Source: Serinus canaria
Lineage: Eukaryota > Chordata > Aves > Passeriformes > Fringillidae
Length of the DNA: 64,000 bases
Reading direction: 5' to 3'
Assembly: GCF_022539315.1 (NCBI RefSeq)
Contig: NC_066319.1
Coordinates: 28,606,093-28,670,092, forward strand
In this document: in pieces, positions 1 through 11,181 of the stretch
Layout: each line of letters opens with the position of its first letter
Numbering within the stretch: the stretch's first letter is position 1
Position numbers and translations under genes: made by a program
Notes under the pieces: generated by a model
Seen by the model: only the letters and a program-made list of their open reading frames with translations
Database searches by the model: none
Told to the model about the DNA's origin: nothing

Positions 1-2737
1 TGCTCTCACTGAGAGTTGTAACAATTCTCGAGGCAGGAGCAAAGCTTCAGAAAACAACTGACCCCAAGACAGAATGAATTCCATCAAAACCACTACACTG
101 CACGCAGGACGCACATTTCGTGACTCCAGTTACCATTACTTGCTGACTGCCCAGGCAGCTGTGCTCAAGCAGCCATTTCAGTCCACCTTCACAGGCTGCA
201 CTAAATATAAACTGCTGATAACTGTGTGGAAACTGTTTCAGCAGAGACACGGAGCACTGCACAACTCAAGGACATTGGGTCCTCCTCAAATTCTGCAGGT
301 GGTCAATTTGCATGACAAGCAGAGAGAGAAGGGGACAGAGCTAAAGTCTCTGCTACACTTGTGGTTGGGAAATTTCTGCCTCGAGATTAGTACTTTCCCA
401 GACCCATACTTCAGAGAGTAATCTGCCTTTAAAGAGGATATGGGGGCACCTGGGTTTTGACAGTAACTTGTCTAAGAGGAGGTTATGGCTCCCTTATCAT
501 GTGGTACTTCATTCTACAGTGACCTTCGATTTTAAAATCTAGTTAGATTAAGTTGCAGATCTTTCAAGCACATCCTTCACTCAGTGGCCCTTAAAGAAAC
601 ATACTTTCCTACTTTCAGATGGCACTGTCTTTTCTAGTGATCTATAAAACACTCATATTAATAACAGGACAAGCCAATGTAAGAGGGAAGATGAAACTGC
701 AAACAAGAAAAAGAAAACTAGTTCTTTCTCAAAGTTTTGCTTAGAGAATTACTACCAGAAACAACATGAAAGTTACAAAGACAAAAGTATATGATCTGTA
801 AAGCTGCCAGTGCCACAACTGGCCACCAGATTACACTACTAGAAAAAATTATTCTCTCTTCATCAAAATATGCCCCCAAAAAAGCATGTCACGAAAAGAA
901 GAAAAGGAAGCAGATTTGCAGAGATTTATGGCAGACACCTGAAGAGGAGGTGCATGAAATCAACGATAAACTACAGACACCACAGAGAGCACTGATCCTT
1001 ACAGCACTTGCATTTAATATGTAAATTCCTTCTCTGCTTAGGCATTTTGCCTTCCTTTGATGTATACAGACAAGTTCAAACTAGAGATGAGAACTGGGAG
1101 AGTTCCCTTTCTCCATTATCTCAAGTTTTTTCTGGTCTAAGCAACAGTTAAGTGCTTTAACAATATCACTTTTGCATCTGTTCAGAGGGGAAAAGAAAAA
1201 AAACACTAGAAAGACAAGCATAACAAATATTATTAAAGGAGAGAGTCAATGTTTTCCCAGCTCTGATGCAGATGTAAGCAGCTAGCTGGTGCCCGACAGC
1301 TATAGCGCAGCCTAGGAGAAGAGAAAGACAAGCTGAACAACAGAGGACGGCAAAGATACTCTGGAAAAGATCCAGATGTCTTCAGCTTAGTCCTACTGCA
1401 TGAAAAATTAAAGAGGTTAAACACCTCCTCTTAAGAACTTTTCTTCCCATTGTTCTGACCACGACTCTTCTGAACAAGCTGATTGCTCCAGAAACCTCAG
1501 GAATTACGGTGACAATAGATTCCTGCCAAGAGAAGCACCATTACATAATAGCTTTTATGGGAACACGCACAAAAAGCCACTAGGAAGCGCAAACAGACAA
1601 GTGCAAGATCCTCTCTGCCCATCGACTCAGTTTAGCTCTTAACTACTTCAGAATATTTTTAATTTGTATATTTACTTCCTCTCATTCCCCTCCACTCAAC
1701 AAAATCGTGTTACTGTAACTACACTGAGATCACGTCTATCCCCCACAATAACGTAACCCTCTTGAGAATACACCCACTTGAAACTACTGTATTTGCATTA
1801 ATCTATTTAAAAGAACACTACAAAGCTGAGAAACTGTATCACTATTTCCATTAGTATATTAGAAATAAAAACAATTTATTATGGTATTTTTTCATCCTTT
1901 ACCCAATTTTAGGGATACTTAGAACAATTACTGCTTGTCGGTTCTGAGAAGCTTAGCACGGCTATTTTTGAGTTCCAGGTCTTCCACGGGGGATTTACCA
2001 TAGATTTCTTACACACACAAGGAGAGGCTCAGCCTAAGCACTGCACAAGTGTGAAGGCAGCTGCTAGGGAAGCTCTGACCTCTGGACAGTGTTAAAGCAC
2101 CATAAAGAAGAAAGCAAAGATGAAAACCTAACAAATACAAAGTTTCTCTGGTTGAATTGTCCGCAGCAGTGCCTCCACTACCACCTTCATCTCGGACACC
2201 ACTTTCCCCGTGTTTCCCTATACACCCAAAAGCTCTACGAAAGGAAAAAGCGAAGACCGCGGCGAACGCTTATCCGCTGTTACTTAGGGGGTTTAAATCC
2301 TAGAGGTTCATCCCGCACCAAGCGAATCCTCACGCCCGGAGACACACACACTTTAAGACCGCTGACCTCAGAGAAAGCCCAGCTCTGCCGTCACCACCGA
2401 CCACCCGCCGCTGTGACACGAGGGAGCCGCAGGTACCACAGGTGACATTATGTAAGGGAGGCGGCCGGGCAGCCGGGCGGGGAAGGGCTCCCGCCGCAGC
2501 CCCGAGCGCCGCGAGCTCCGTGCGGGGCCGCACCCGGGCAGGGCTCCCCTCGCCGGCCACCGGAGAGCGCCGCCGACACCTTCCGGCTCCCGGCCCCCGC
2601 CCAGCACACGCTCCCCGCTCCCCGCTCCTCGGCGGCGGGCCCGGCTCGGCGCCCCGCCGCAACCAGCCGGCTGCCCCTGCCCCCGCCCCGCGCCCCTCGG
2701 CTGCGCGCCCTCCCCCCGCGGCGGCGGCGGTGCTCAC
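1..2737 (-). other. Putative SUSD6 intron 1 (start of intron only)
   Basis: This 2.7 kb has no exon I can recognise on either strand. It is AT-richer than the island to its right, and its open frames are short and lack family resemblance. It follows a minus-strand splice donor at 2737-2736 in a CpG island, so I read it as the beginning of the first intron of a gene transcribed leftwards. The gene name rests only on the recalled human order PLEKHD1-CCDC177-SUSD6. Confidence 0.45.
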
Positions 2738-3400
2738 CGGGCGGGCGGGCTGGGGCGGCGGTGCCGCTGGCGCTGCAGGTCGGCGGCCGCGCGCCCCGGC
2801 CGCCCCGGCGTCTCGCCCGCCCAACGCCCCGGCCGCCGCCGCGCGCCAGGCCCCGCCCCGCGAGCTGGGCCCAGCGGCGCGCGGGGCGGGGCGGGGCAGC
2901 CCTTAAAGGAGCCGCGCGAAGGGGCGCGGCCGGAGGGGGGCGCTGCGGCGCGGCCCGCGGGGGGCGGAGCGCGGCTCGGGGACCGGCAGCCGCCGCCCCG
3001 CTGAGGGACGGGACGGGCCGGGGCGGAGCGGCCTCCCGCCGCATCTAGCGACGGCCGCTCTTGGGAGCCGGCGGGAGCCCTGCGAGCGTCCTGCCAGTCT
3101 CCTCGCCTCTCCGCGGGGCGGCGTGCGGCTGCACGGACACGTGGCGCTCGCTTTCGGCACGGCACCGGGGAACAACGGCTGTGAGCGGAGCTGGAGCCCT
3201 CTCCGGCCTTCTGCCGCTCTGTGCCGGAGCAGAAGCGGCTCCGCAGCAGCGGGGGTGAGCGGTATTGCACAGCCCCGGCCGCTTCCTTGCGCTGCCAGCC
3301 CCTTCTGGGCGGGCCGCGGGGGCAGCCCACGGTGACGGTGTCCCTTGCCTTTGTCGCGGCTGCGGAGCCACCCCAGAGCTCGGGCAGTGTGGAAATAGCC
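2430..3400. promoter_or_regulatory. CpG-island promoter, probably of SUSD6
   Basis: The GC and CpG content rises sharply at about 2430 and fades after about 3400, against AT-rich flanks. The core at 2640-3050 is almost pure G+C and holds several GC boxes of the GGGGCGGGG type (around 2850 and 2882-2899). A TTTAA motif on the minus strand sits near 2903-2909. The only strong minus-strand splice donor in the core is at 2737. The long open frames here, on both strands, are what stop-poor GC-rich DNA produces and are not called as genes. The transcription start cannot be placed from sequence alone. Confidence 0.75.
2738..2900 (-). other. Candidate 5' noncoding exon 1 (SUSD6)
   Basis: On the minus strand a consensus donor, CCG|GTGAGC, ends an exon at 2738, inside the CpG island. 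The 5' edge is a guess: the start site lies somewhere between about 2850 and 3060. I see no convincing start codon with a recognisable protein, which fits a noncoding first exon. The name comes from synteny: SUSD6 (KIAA0247, a sushi-domain membrane protein) lies next to CCDC177 in human, transcribed away from it, as here. Confidence 0.45.
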
Positions 3401-5707
3401 ACGGGCACGCTACTGCGAACTTGCCACAGCGGCACAGAAGCCCCGCCAATGCTCTTGCAGCAGGCACACTCCTGCCAGCCCGTTCCTTGCCCTGGCGCAC
3501 TCTTGGGCAGGGCAAGGGTGACAGACTGCGGTAGCACAAGGCACAGCTGGGTCCGTCCTGCTGTGCAGCCCCAGCAGAGTCAGACTGCTGGCTGAAAGGT
3601 CCGAGGCTGAAGGAGGAGACGCTCATGCTCGCTGGGGTTTAGTGCATACAGGTGAAGGGGGATGCTTACACCTTGCCACCTCCTCTCTCTTCATCTGATT
3701 TTTACGGTTGCTCCCAAGACAACACTCCTGTATCCAAAAGTGCTTTCAGGGAATCAAGGAAGGATTCCTTGATTTGCTTTCCTTTCTGTTGCTTGAACTA
3801 AGACCCACCTTCTATGGATCTGTTACATTACTCATATTTTGCTGTGGAGAATGAGCCGCCTTCCCTCGTATATGGGGAAGGAACCATATACAGTTCTACT
3901 GGAAAGGTGAAGGGAAGTTTACCTATTTTTCTCCAATAGTATAGTGATCATTCATAGTAAAAACCCATGACAGGTTAAAGCTTACCAACAGCTTACCATC
4001 ATTTCATCAGATGTAAGAAATAAATATGATACATCACAAAACATTCCCTATAAATGCTCCCCTTGTAATCACTTCAACACCAAAAAGCAGGAAAAAACTA
4101 CATCATCATCTAGAAAACATGCTTAAAGGCAGGAAGGAAGAGTGGGAGCTAGAGCTGCACACAAACCTGCTGATTCACACAGCTGTTCTTTTTGTGACGT
4201 CTCAGATGCAAAGGTGGAAGGCGTGGAGAGAAAATATTGGCCTGTGTTTTGCTGTGCTTTGATCAATTAGTGCAGCTGTCCTGGGCCTGAAGGAAAAGTT
4301 AAGAAACCTTTGTACCTCTGAAAAGAGCTGTGAGGAGGCTGCTACAGTGCTCCCTCTGCTCATGGCATTAATGCACAGAGAAAGGTGCAATTCCTGGCAA
4401 ATTCTCACTAAAATGACCTCTCACTAAGGGCTGATTCATCACATTTGTGGATTTAACCAGTTCAACTTTTTTAACATTTAGAGATCCTTTTATTTCTATG
4501 CTATACTTTGTTTCTGTAATCTTCATTCATACATATTTCTCTTTATAACTGTATCAAGCCATAATAAAAACCACTATATTCTTCCTTTGAGGCTTCAGAT
4601 ACACTAATTTGGCCAGGCTTATTTTTTTTGTTTACCATAGAACCACAGAAATCAGCATTCACAGACCATCTTAAATGTCCAAAGTATCACACAGACATCA
4701 ACTAATGCCTTTTACATTGAATTTGCCACACTGCATCAGACCACCAGCCAGTCTAATCCAACATCCTATTGCCAGCAATAGCCAACTGCCAATGCTTCAG
4801 AGGAGGTAAATGCCACCAACTGCCCCCAGAACAGTTACAGCCTTCTTGCAGGCAAATGCCTGTGACCCAGTGGTTGCAATCTTTTCAGGCTCCAGGTTCT
4901 GAAGAAGGAGGTGAAACATTTTCTCTTTATTACATTTGTCAACAAAGGAAGGTTGGGAGCTGCTACCATCAGAGCACCTCTCCCCAAGGCACAAAGCTTG
5001 GGGTCTCAACACAGGTATTTTAGCACAATTTTCCTAATGTTCATTTTCCAGTTGCTCAAATCGAGATAAAAATAAATAATTCATTGAAACATTTCATTTT
5101 CAGTAATAGAAATTTTAAAGCATAAAAGCTGCCAAACTCCACCAGAAGGTCAAAGCATGCTTAGTTTGTGTGGCCCCATCTGATTAAATAATTAATTTCT
5201 TATCCAGTGGTTATGGATGTTGCTTTTACTCCACAGAAGAGTTTTACTGTCACATAAATCTTAGTCCATCAATACACCCCTTTCTGACAGAGACACAGAT
5301 GGGATTTGGTCAGACTCACTAGCACAGGGCTGGGGAAAAGGGCAGCCCATACATGGGGGCAGTGAGACAGCCCACACACATTTTGCCCTAGTTCTTTTGG
5401 CAAACCTGCAGCAGTGGGATGGCAGTAGAAGCTGGGCTAGAGAGGACATGTTTTACAACAATATAAAACATCTCTCATAGTGATGCAAATGCATGCTGTT
5501 CTGATAGACTCCACAGGGACAGTGGCTGCCCTCCAGATCCAGATCTGCCACTGGATTAATCAAATAAAATAAATATATTTTTAATCCCAGACTTGAAATT
5601 TGTATCCTGCCATTTAAACTGCCAAAAGCCTTTCACAATCTTTTAAAAACAAATGTTTCTTCTTACCCTCCTGCATACATCTGCCCATCCCTTCCCTCCC
5701 ATGGTGG
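3400..5707. other. Intergenic DNA, no gene seen
   Basis: AT-rich sequence between the island and the LTR. It contains a degenerate interspersed repeat at about 4727-4920, listed separately. No splice-bounded frame or RNA gene was recognised. Confidence 0.6.
4727..4920 (+). repeat. Degenerate ancient interspersed repeat
   Basis: The stretch around 4731-4810 (CTGCATCAGACC, then TCTAATCCAACATCCTATTG, then GCCAACTGCCAATGCTTCAG) matches in wording an old repeat family seen throughout birds, turtles and crocodilians, whose copies carry a core like 'gtccatctagcccagtatcctgtc'. The family name is uncertain to me and the copy is clearly decayed. The right edge is approximate. Confidence 0.4.
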
Positions 5708-5712
5708 ACTTC
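5708..5712. repeat. Target site duplication, left copy
   Basis: ACTTC directly abuts the TG end of the solo LTR and is repeated exactly at the other end. Confidence 0.85.
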
Positions 5713-5898
5713 TGTAGTAGGTTGACTCTGGCTGGATTCCAGGCACACACCAAAGCCCCTCTGTCACTCCCCTCTGTAGCTGGATAGGAGAGAGAAAATG
5801 TAACAAAGGGTTCATGAATTGCAATAAGGACCAGGAGAGATCACTCATCAAATACCAGCACGGACAAAAACAGGATAGAATAAGAGATATTAATTGAA

Positions 5899-5904
5899 TT
5901 TATT
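5899..5904 (-). terminator. LTR polyadenylation signal
   Basis: TTTATT on the plus strand is AATAAA on the minus strand. It lies about 550 bp into the LTR in its own orientation, suitable for 3' end formation of a proviral transcript. Confidence 0.6.
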
Positions 5905-6120
5905 AGTAAAAAAATTAGAGCAGGATAATAAGAAGTAAAATAAAACCTTTGAAACACCTTCCCTCCAGCCCTTCCTCCTTCCTGAGCTCTACTTCCTCCC
6001 CCAGCAGCACAAGAAGACAGGGAATGACGGCTATGGTCAGTTCATCACCCATGGCTTCTCACACTGCAGAGGGACGGGAATCCTTCCCCTGATCCACTGT
6101 GGGTCCCACCCACAGGAGAG

Positions 6121-6255
6121 ACAGTTCTCTATGAACTTCTCCAGCCTGAGTCCATCTCACAAGCAACAGCTCTCTGTGAACTGCCACAACCTGGGTCCAT
6201 CCCAGAGACAACAGTCCTCCTCAAACTGCTGCAGTGTGGATCACTCTTCCACAGG
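6121..6255. repeat. 45-bp tandem array inside the LTR (3 units)
   Basis: Units at 6121-6165, 6166-6210 and 6211-6255 each begin with ACAG followed by a TC-rich stretch, then AACT (AACTTC, AACTGC, AACTGC). The first two units share a TCCATC block. The units have diverged, so the array is older than the present copy or has mutated within it. I recall a similar array in other copies of this LTR family. Confidence 0.65.
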
Positions 6256-6449
6256 GTGCAGGCCTTCAAGGACAGGCATTACCACCATTTCTAACTGGTG
6301 TTTAGCCTTGATCAGAGGCACATCTCTCTGTGGAGCCACCAGAGATTGGCTCTGCTGAACATGAAGGAAGCTTCTAACAGCTTCTCACAGCAGCCACCCC
6401 TGTAGCCCTCCCCACTGTTACCAAAGCTTGGCCATGGAAACCCAATACA

Positions 6450-6454
6450 ACTTC
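6450..6454. repeat. Target site duplication, right copy
   Basis: ACTTC directly abuts the CA end of the solo LTR. It is identical to the left copy, so the insertion boundaries are intact. Confidence 0.85.
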
Positions 6455-8935
6455 AAAAATTACTGAACTCTGTTCAGGTGTCACATACCTAACATGACTC
6501 CAATTTCAAGGTAAATTTACTTCTGTGAGAAGCCACTGATAAAATATGATTTCTGATGCTAGTGCTCAGTTAGAAAAGGTCTCATGACAGTCTAAGCACT
6601 ATCAGAGGAGAAAAAACATAATCTAAGAGATAATGTTACTTCAGGCTGTCACACAATCTATCCTTGGCCACGAGCCTTGGTAATGTTACCATCCTATGTG
6701 ACCTCCTTCTCCCCAGCGCTGTGTGCCCCAGCAGACAAAGAGGGAGTGCTGCACTTGCTCCACACCATTTGTTCTGTCCTCCCATTGCTGCCCAGCCAGC
6801 AAACCAAAATACTAGGACAGCTTCACTCTAAGGATAGGCTGCTACAGACACCCTGAGCTCTCAGCTCAGTCATCAAAGACTTTTTGGCTTCAGAAGACTC
6901 TCTCACAAGCCCTTTTTTTTCTCAGAGAGAGCTCTTACTGCTAAGATGCAGGAGAGCTACTCACATTTTTCTGTTTCCATCAACCCCCACGTCCAGATTC
7001 CAATGGGAAAGCAGGTAGCTGACATCACACCAGAGATGCCTTTTTTTTTCTTGGAGCTGCCAGCATTCCAGGCCTCATTCTAGCAAACAGCATCTCCCAC
7101 TTGGGCATACATGACAGCCACACACACTCTTGCTCCTCCTTTGCCTTCTTGCTGGTAACCCCTCTGTGACCTATTCATTGGCAAGTTGTTTGAAATGGGA
7201 TTTGTGCAGGAGTAAATCAGTTTTCAAAATCCTCACAGCCCATTAGCCTCCTGTAGATTACACCTCTCTTGTTTTGCTTTCATTTTTCCCCCATTTCCTT
7301 CTGTCCATATCTCCTGGCCTGCTAGCCTTCAGCTACACTTCCAGATCATAACACTGGAACTCAGCCACATTTTTTGTGTTTAGCAGGGCATTATATTAAT
7401 TATTAATACTCAGAGTAGATGTAAATAGAGCAGCTCATCTCCAAAAGACTATTAAAGCAACATGGGAAAAACAAGAATAAAAGAGTAATCTTGGCACACC
7501 ACCCACCCGTTTGCCTTGTTAGGGCACTTTGTGTTCACAGTCTGCTGATGAAAAACAGGTAAGGCTTAACCTGGCTCTGAGCATTATCCTTGACATGCCA
7601 TGACATTTCCTTTCTTGGAGTACCACAAACATGCACTGCATTAAGAGACCTTTTTATTTCTGTGACTTGAAATGCAGTATATAGTTGTGGAGCAGTCACC
7701 AGGGCTGTCATGGGAGCAAGAAGCTCCAGCTCACAGCCTGGAGTTTATAGGGATTTGGGTCTTGAAGCTGCACTACTTTCTTCTGTACATATAGGCCTGT
7801 ACCAGAGAAGCTCAAAAAAATCCCATCTCCTGGAAACTACCCAGAGCTTTTCTCTCTGAGGGAAACAAATGAGGCTTTAATTAATTTTCTTTCAAATACA
7901 GCAAATTGACTTCTGCTCCAGTTGTGCTAGTTTCAAGCCACACAGCACAATGGTATTAATTCCACTTCACTTAAGGGCTAAATGTTCAGAGCAAGGAAAA
8001 GGGAGTTTCCTGTAGGTCTTGCTATGAAGTCAACAACCAAACCACCCTGGTTTTCACAGGAGTGGCTTCTTCAGGGTCAGCATTTCTGAGGGTGACTGTG
8101 ACATGTCCCTGGGTTAGCACAGCAAAATGCAGGATACATGAAAGGCACTGGCTGAGCAAATTGCCTGGTCCTTTGCATATTTTTAAAGGTCTGCCACATC
8201 CTGCCTCAAATTTCATTTTACAGGCTCAAAGATAGAAGCACTTTTAGTGCCCTGTCCTAAGGCTAGCTTACTGGTTCACTGATCATCCTAACTAGCCCTG
8301 CTGTCTCAAACTCAGTTTAATCTTTTTTAACACCAGAGTCTTTTCTGCAGGATTTCCCAACATTGGAATAATACACAGTGTTCTGCACAGGGTCTCCTCA
8401 GTACCTTGCAAACCACTGGTGTATTCCCTTGCTATTAGACACACTTTGCCCAATAAACCAGAAGATCACTTTTGCTTTCTTAGCATTTGCTTCCTTTGGG
8501 TACAATCAGCACCCACCCCATGTCCCAGAGAATGACACTCAAAACCCAGCAGAGCAATTTGCCTGGACACAGTGCCACTGTACAGGTATCTAACTGTGGT
8601 GTTCTTCAGTGCCTTGGACCTGTGCTAGCACCATCTCATGAATCTCATCCCTACATTGTGCTAAAAAGCATGAGAGCTGGAAGAAAAAATTGTACAACAA
8701 AACCCAAATCACTGAGTACAGTGAGCCTGTTAGTTTAAGGAGAGAAACTGCAGGATCTGACCTATATACACATGTATAGGAAGCACCAATTCTACAAAAC
8801 TGCTATGGTAAACTATGCCTCATCCCACCCCCTCTAGTATGTTCAATGATACAGTAGCTGCATCACTGCTTATGTGCTACAGTAAAGAGGTAAAGGGGAT
8901 CTCAGATGATGAAGGACAAAACCTCCTTGGGTTTG

Positions 8936-9059
8936 GAATGGGATGTAATTGCATTTAGCTTCAGCTTGAAAATGTAACCATGTAGCATTAGGATGTAGCC
9001 TTCCTGTTGAGTTTCCATTCAAGGGCACTTACTTATAAGAGACTATTCTGGGTCACTGC
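8936..9059 (+). repeat. 125-bp interspersed repeat, copy A
   Basis: Begins GAATGGGATGTAATTGC and ends TTCTGGGTCACTGC. It matches the segment at 11057-11181 with about ten differences, while the flanks do not match. The sharp edges suggest copies of a small mobile or derived repeat. I do not recognise the family. Confidence 0.8.
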
Positions 9060-11056
9060 TTAAAATCCTGTAAGCAATTTAAGTTACCCTCCAACTATCT
9101 TAAATTCCTCCCACTGCCAAGTTTATCTAATGTACTTATTATTCAGCTTCATTATCATATTGACTATGCACTGCTTAGGGAAGGTGCTATTATTCCTCTT
9201 CACAGATGGAAGAGGGTGGTACAGATCCCATAGATACCAACTTATACCATTTGCTTAGTAAAAAAGTGACAAGCAAAGAACTGAACCTATTCCTGTCTAA
9301 CATTCATTGTTCTCAACCCTTCCTTCTTTCCAACAACTTCATGTTCCACAATTTCCCAAAAAGCAAACCAATTTACTCTCAGCTTGTCCTCTGTCAACTC
9401 TGAAAATTAAATTAAGAAAGTCAGGCATCTCTTGACTAATTCTTCAAAATTAAGGGTAGCTGTAGAAGTCTTTCTATTACACAGTAGGTTTTTGTTACAG
9501 GATATTTGTTAACTTCTTGGATTCCCACCTGTTCTTTCCACATGATTTTTTGTAGCATTGTTTGGCTACATACAGACTCTGTACACCTCAAGAAAGCAGC
9601 AAATCTTAATTTTCTTTTCTTTATATAAAAATCAGCCCTTTTCAAGCTGCATACTAGAACTACTGTCTGCTGACTTTCATTTTTTCTGAGGCAACATCTG
9701 GCATAAAAAATTGATTGCAAATATGATCAGTTAGGAAGATTTTTTTCTAGCAGTCTTCCAGCTGGCTTTATTCCCAGAAATCAGCCCAATGGAAAAGAAA
9801 AATCTATTTGGCACTGTCTCCAGTTGCAATTACTCATTCTTCAGGTAGAACAGTTTCCCCTTTGGGGAGGTTTTGCTGACATGCGATTCACATGATGGGT
9901 TCTGAACTGCACTGGAACTGGTATGACCTCTGGGGTCCTGGACAGATGCTCTCTGATGCCTAAGGAATTCAGAATCCCCATCCATGCTGTAAAAGAATAA
10001 TAGAGGTTATCCCCTCCAAAATCTAAGCATATAACTAGGTATAACATGAGGAATTTAAATGTAATCCTATCATTATGGGTACTAGGTTTCAGCTGCAAAC
10101 ATTCACCCATAATTAAGCAGAATTATTCATAAGGGGCTTTGGCCAAAGTCATGGCAGCATTGGTAGCTCAGGTCATTGTTAAACAGTGTTAACACAGCAG
10201 GGGAACTCAGGACTGGGCTACCTCCTGTGAACCTAATGTGGGACAGTGATGCAACCCTGCCCATGCGTGTTCACTTTGCCTATATGAGTGGGATATTTGT
10301 CCTCCAGTTCTCCCGAATTCAAGAACAGGTATCATGGGTTTAACACTCTCTGCCTTTCTCCTCAGGCCATAATAGACAGCAGTGCAGGCTGAGTGCATTG
10401 GCCCCATATACATCCTTTTACACTCCAAAAGCATGGCTGTACAGATAACAAAACAAGGAAAGGTCCAGGTTCCAACTCCTGACCCCTCTCCTGCTCCCTG
10501 CTGGGCATCACTCCCAGATGAGAGCAGAAGGAAACAGCAAATCTCTTTCTGCTGGCTGCCAGCTCCTTGGCACAGCCCCATCAGGCAAGACCAAGTACAA
10601 TCTAGGAATGGAAAAGTAGCTCATATTTAAATTGGAACATTAAATACTATATCCTAGAATACTGTGTTCTGATGTGGCTTCCAATGGGCCAAAGAGGAGT
10701 GATGTGAGATTTCTGCAGTTCTAAAAATACCTAACTGATAAAATCCAAGCAGTGGTGAAGGTAAAAATCATACCAAAGAGAAATAATCTTACTATTCAGC
10801 TAATAAACACCTGAGATTAGTTTAAATGAAAATAATTTAAAATCTCCACTCTTAGTCTGACAGTTTGTTCTGTTTGATTACACTTTGCATTTTACTTCCC
10901 TGGAAGAGCATCACCAGCAATGTCACATTTCCTACTGTTCTTCAATAGCTTCATGTTGGGATTTCCAGGCTGTGCTAGGATAAATAGTGCAGCTTGGAAA
11001 CTGAAGCAGCATGCAAGACTGATCATTTGCTCAAAACCAACAGTTTTCAAGTAAAT

Positions 11057-11181
11057 GAATGGGACGTAATTGCATTTCAGCTTCAGCTTGAAAATGTAAC
11101 CATGTAGTATTAGGATGTAGCCTTCCTGTTGAGTTTACATTAGATGGCACTTGCTTATTAGAGACTATTCTGGGTCACTGC
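11057..11181 (+). repeat. 125-bp interspersed repeat, copy B
   Basis: Same orientation as copy A, 2.1 kb downstream. It carries a one-base insertion near position 21 of the unit, with most substitutions clustered around unit positions 85-105. Confidence 0.8.

Larger units (their letters stand above)
5713..6449 (-). mobile_element. Solo LTR of an endogenous retrovirus (ERVL-like)
   Basis: A 737-bp element begins TG and ends CA and is flanked by an identical 5-bp target duplication, ACTTC, at 5708-5712 and 6450-6454. Read on the minus strand it starts TGTATTGGGTTTCCATGGCC, which is close to the start of an LTR family I recall as abundant in birds. A polyadenylation signal AATAAA lies on the minus strand at 5904-5899, where the R region is expected. 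A three-unit 45-bp tandem array sits at 6121-6255. There is no gag, pol or env sequence beside it, so this is a solo LTR left by recombination between two LTRs. The ERVL assignment is from memory and the 5-bp TSD. Confidence 0.85.

Noticed and set aside
2330..3630. Several long overlapping open frames of 80-270 codons on both strands
   Set aside because: They coincide with the CpG island, where stop codons are rare. The translations are P/A/R/G-rich with no family resemblance and contradict each other.
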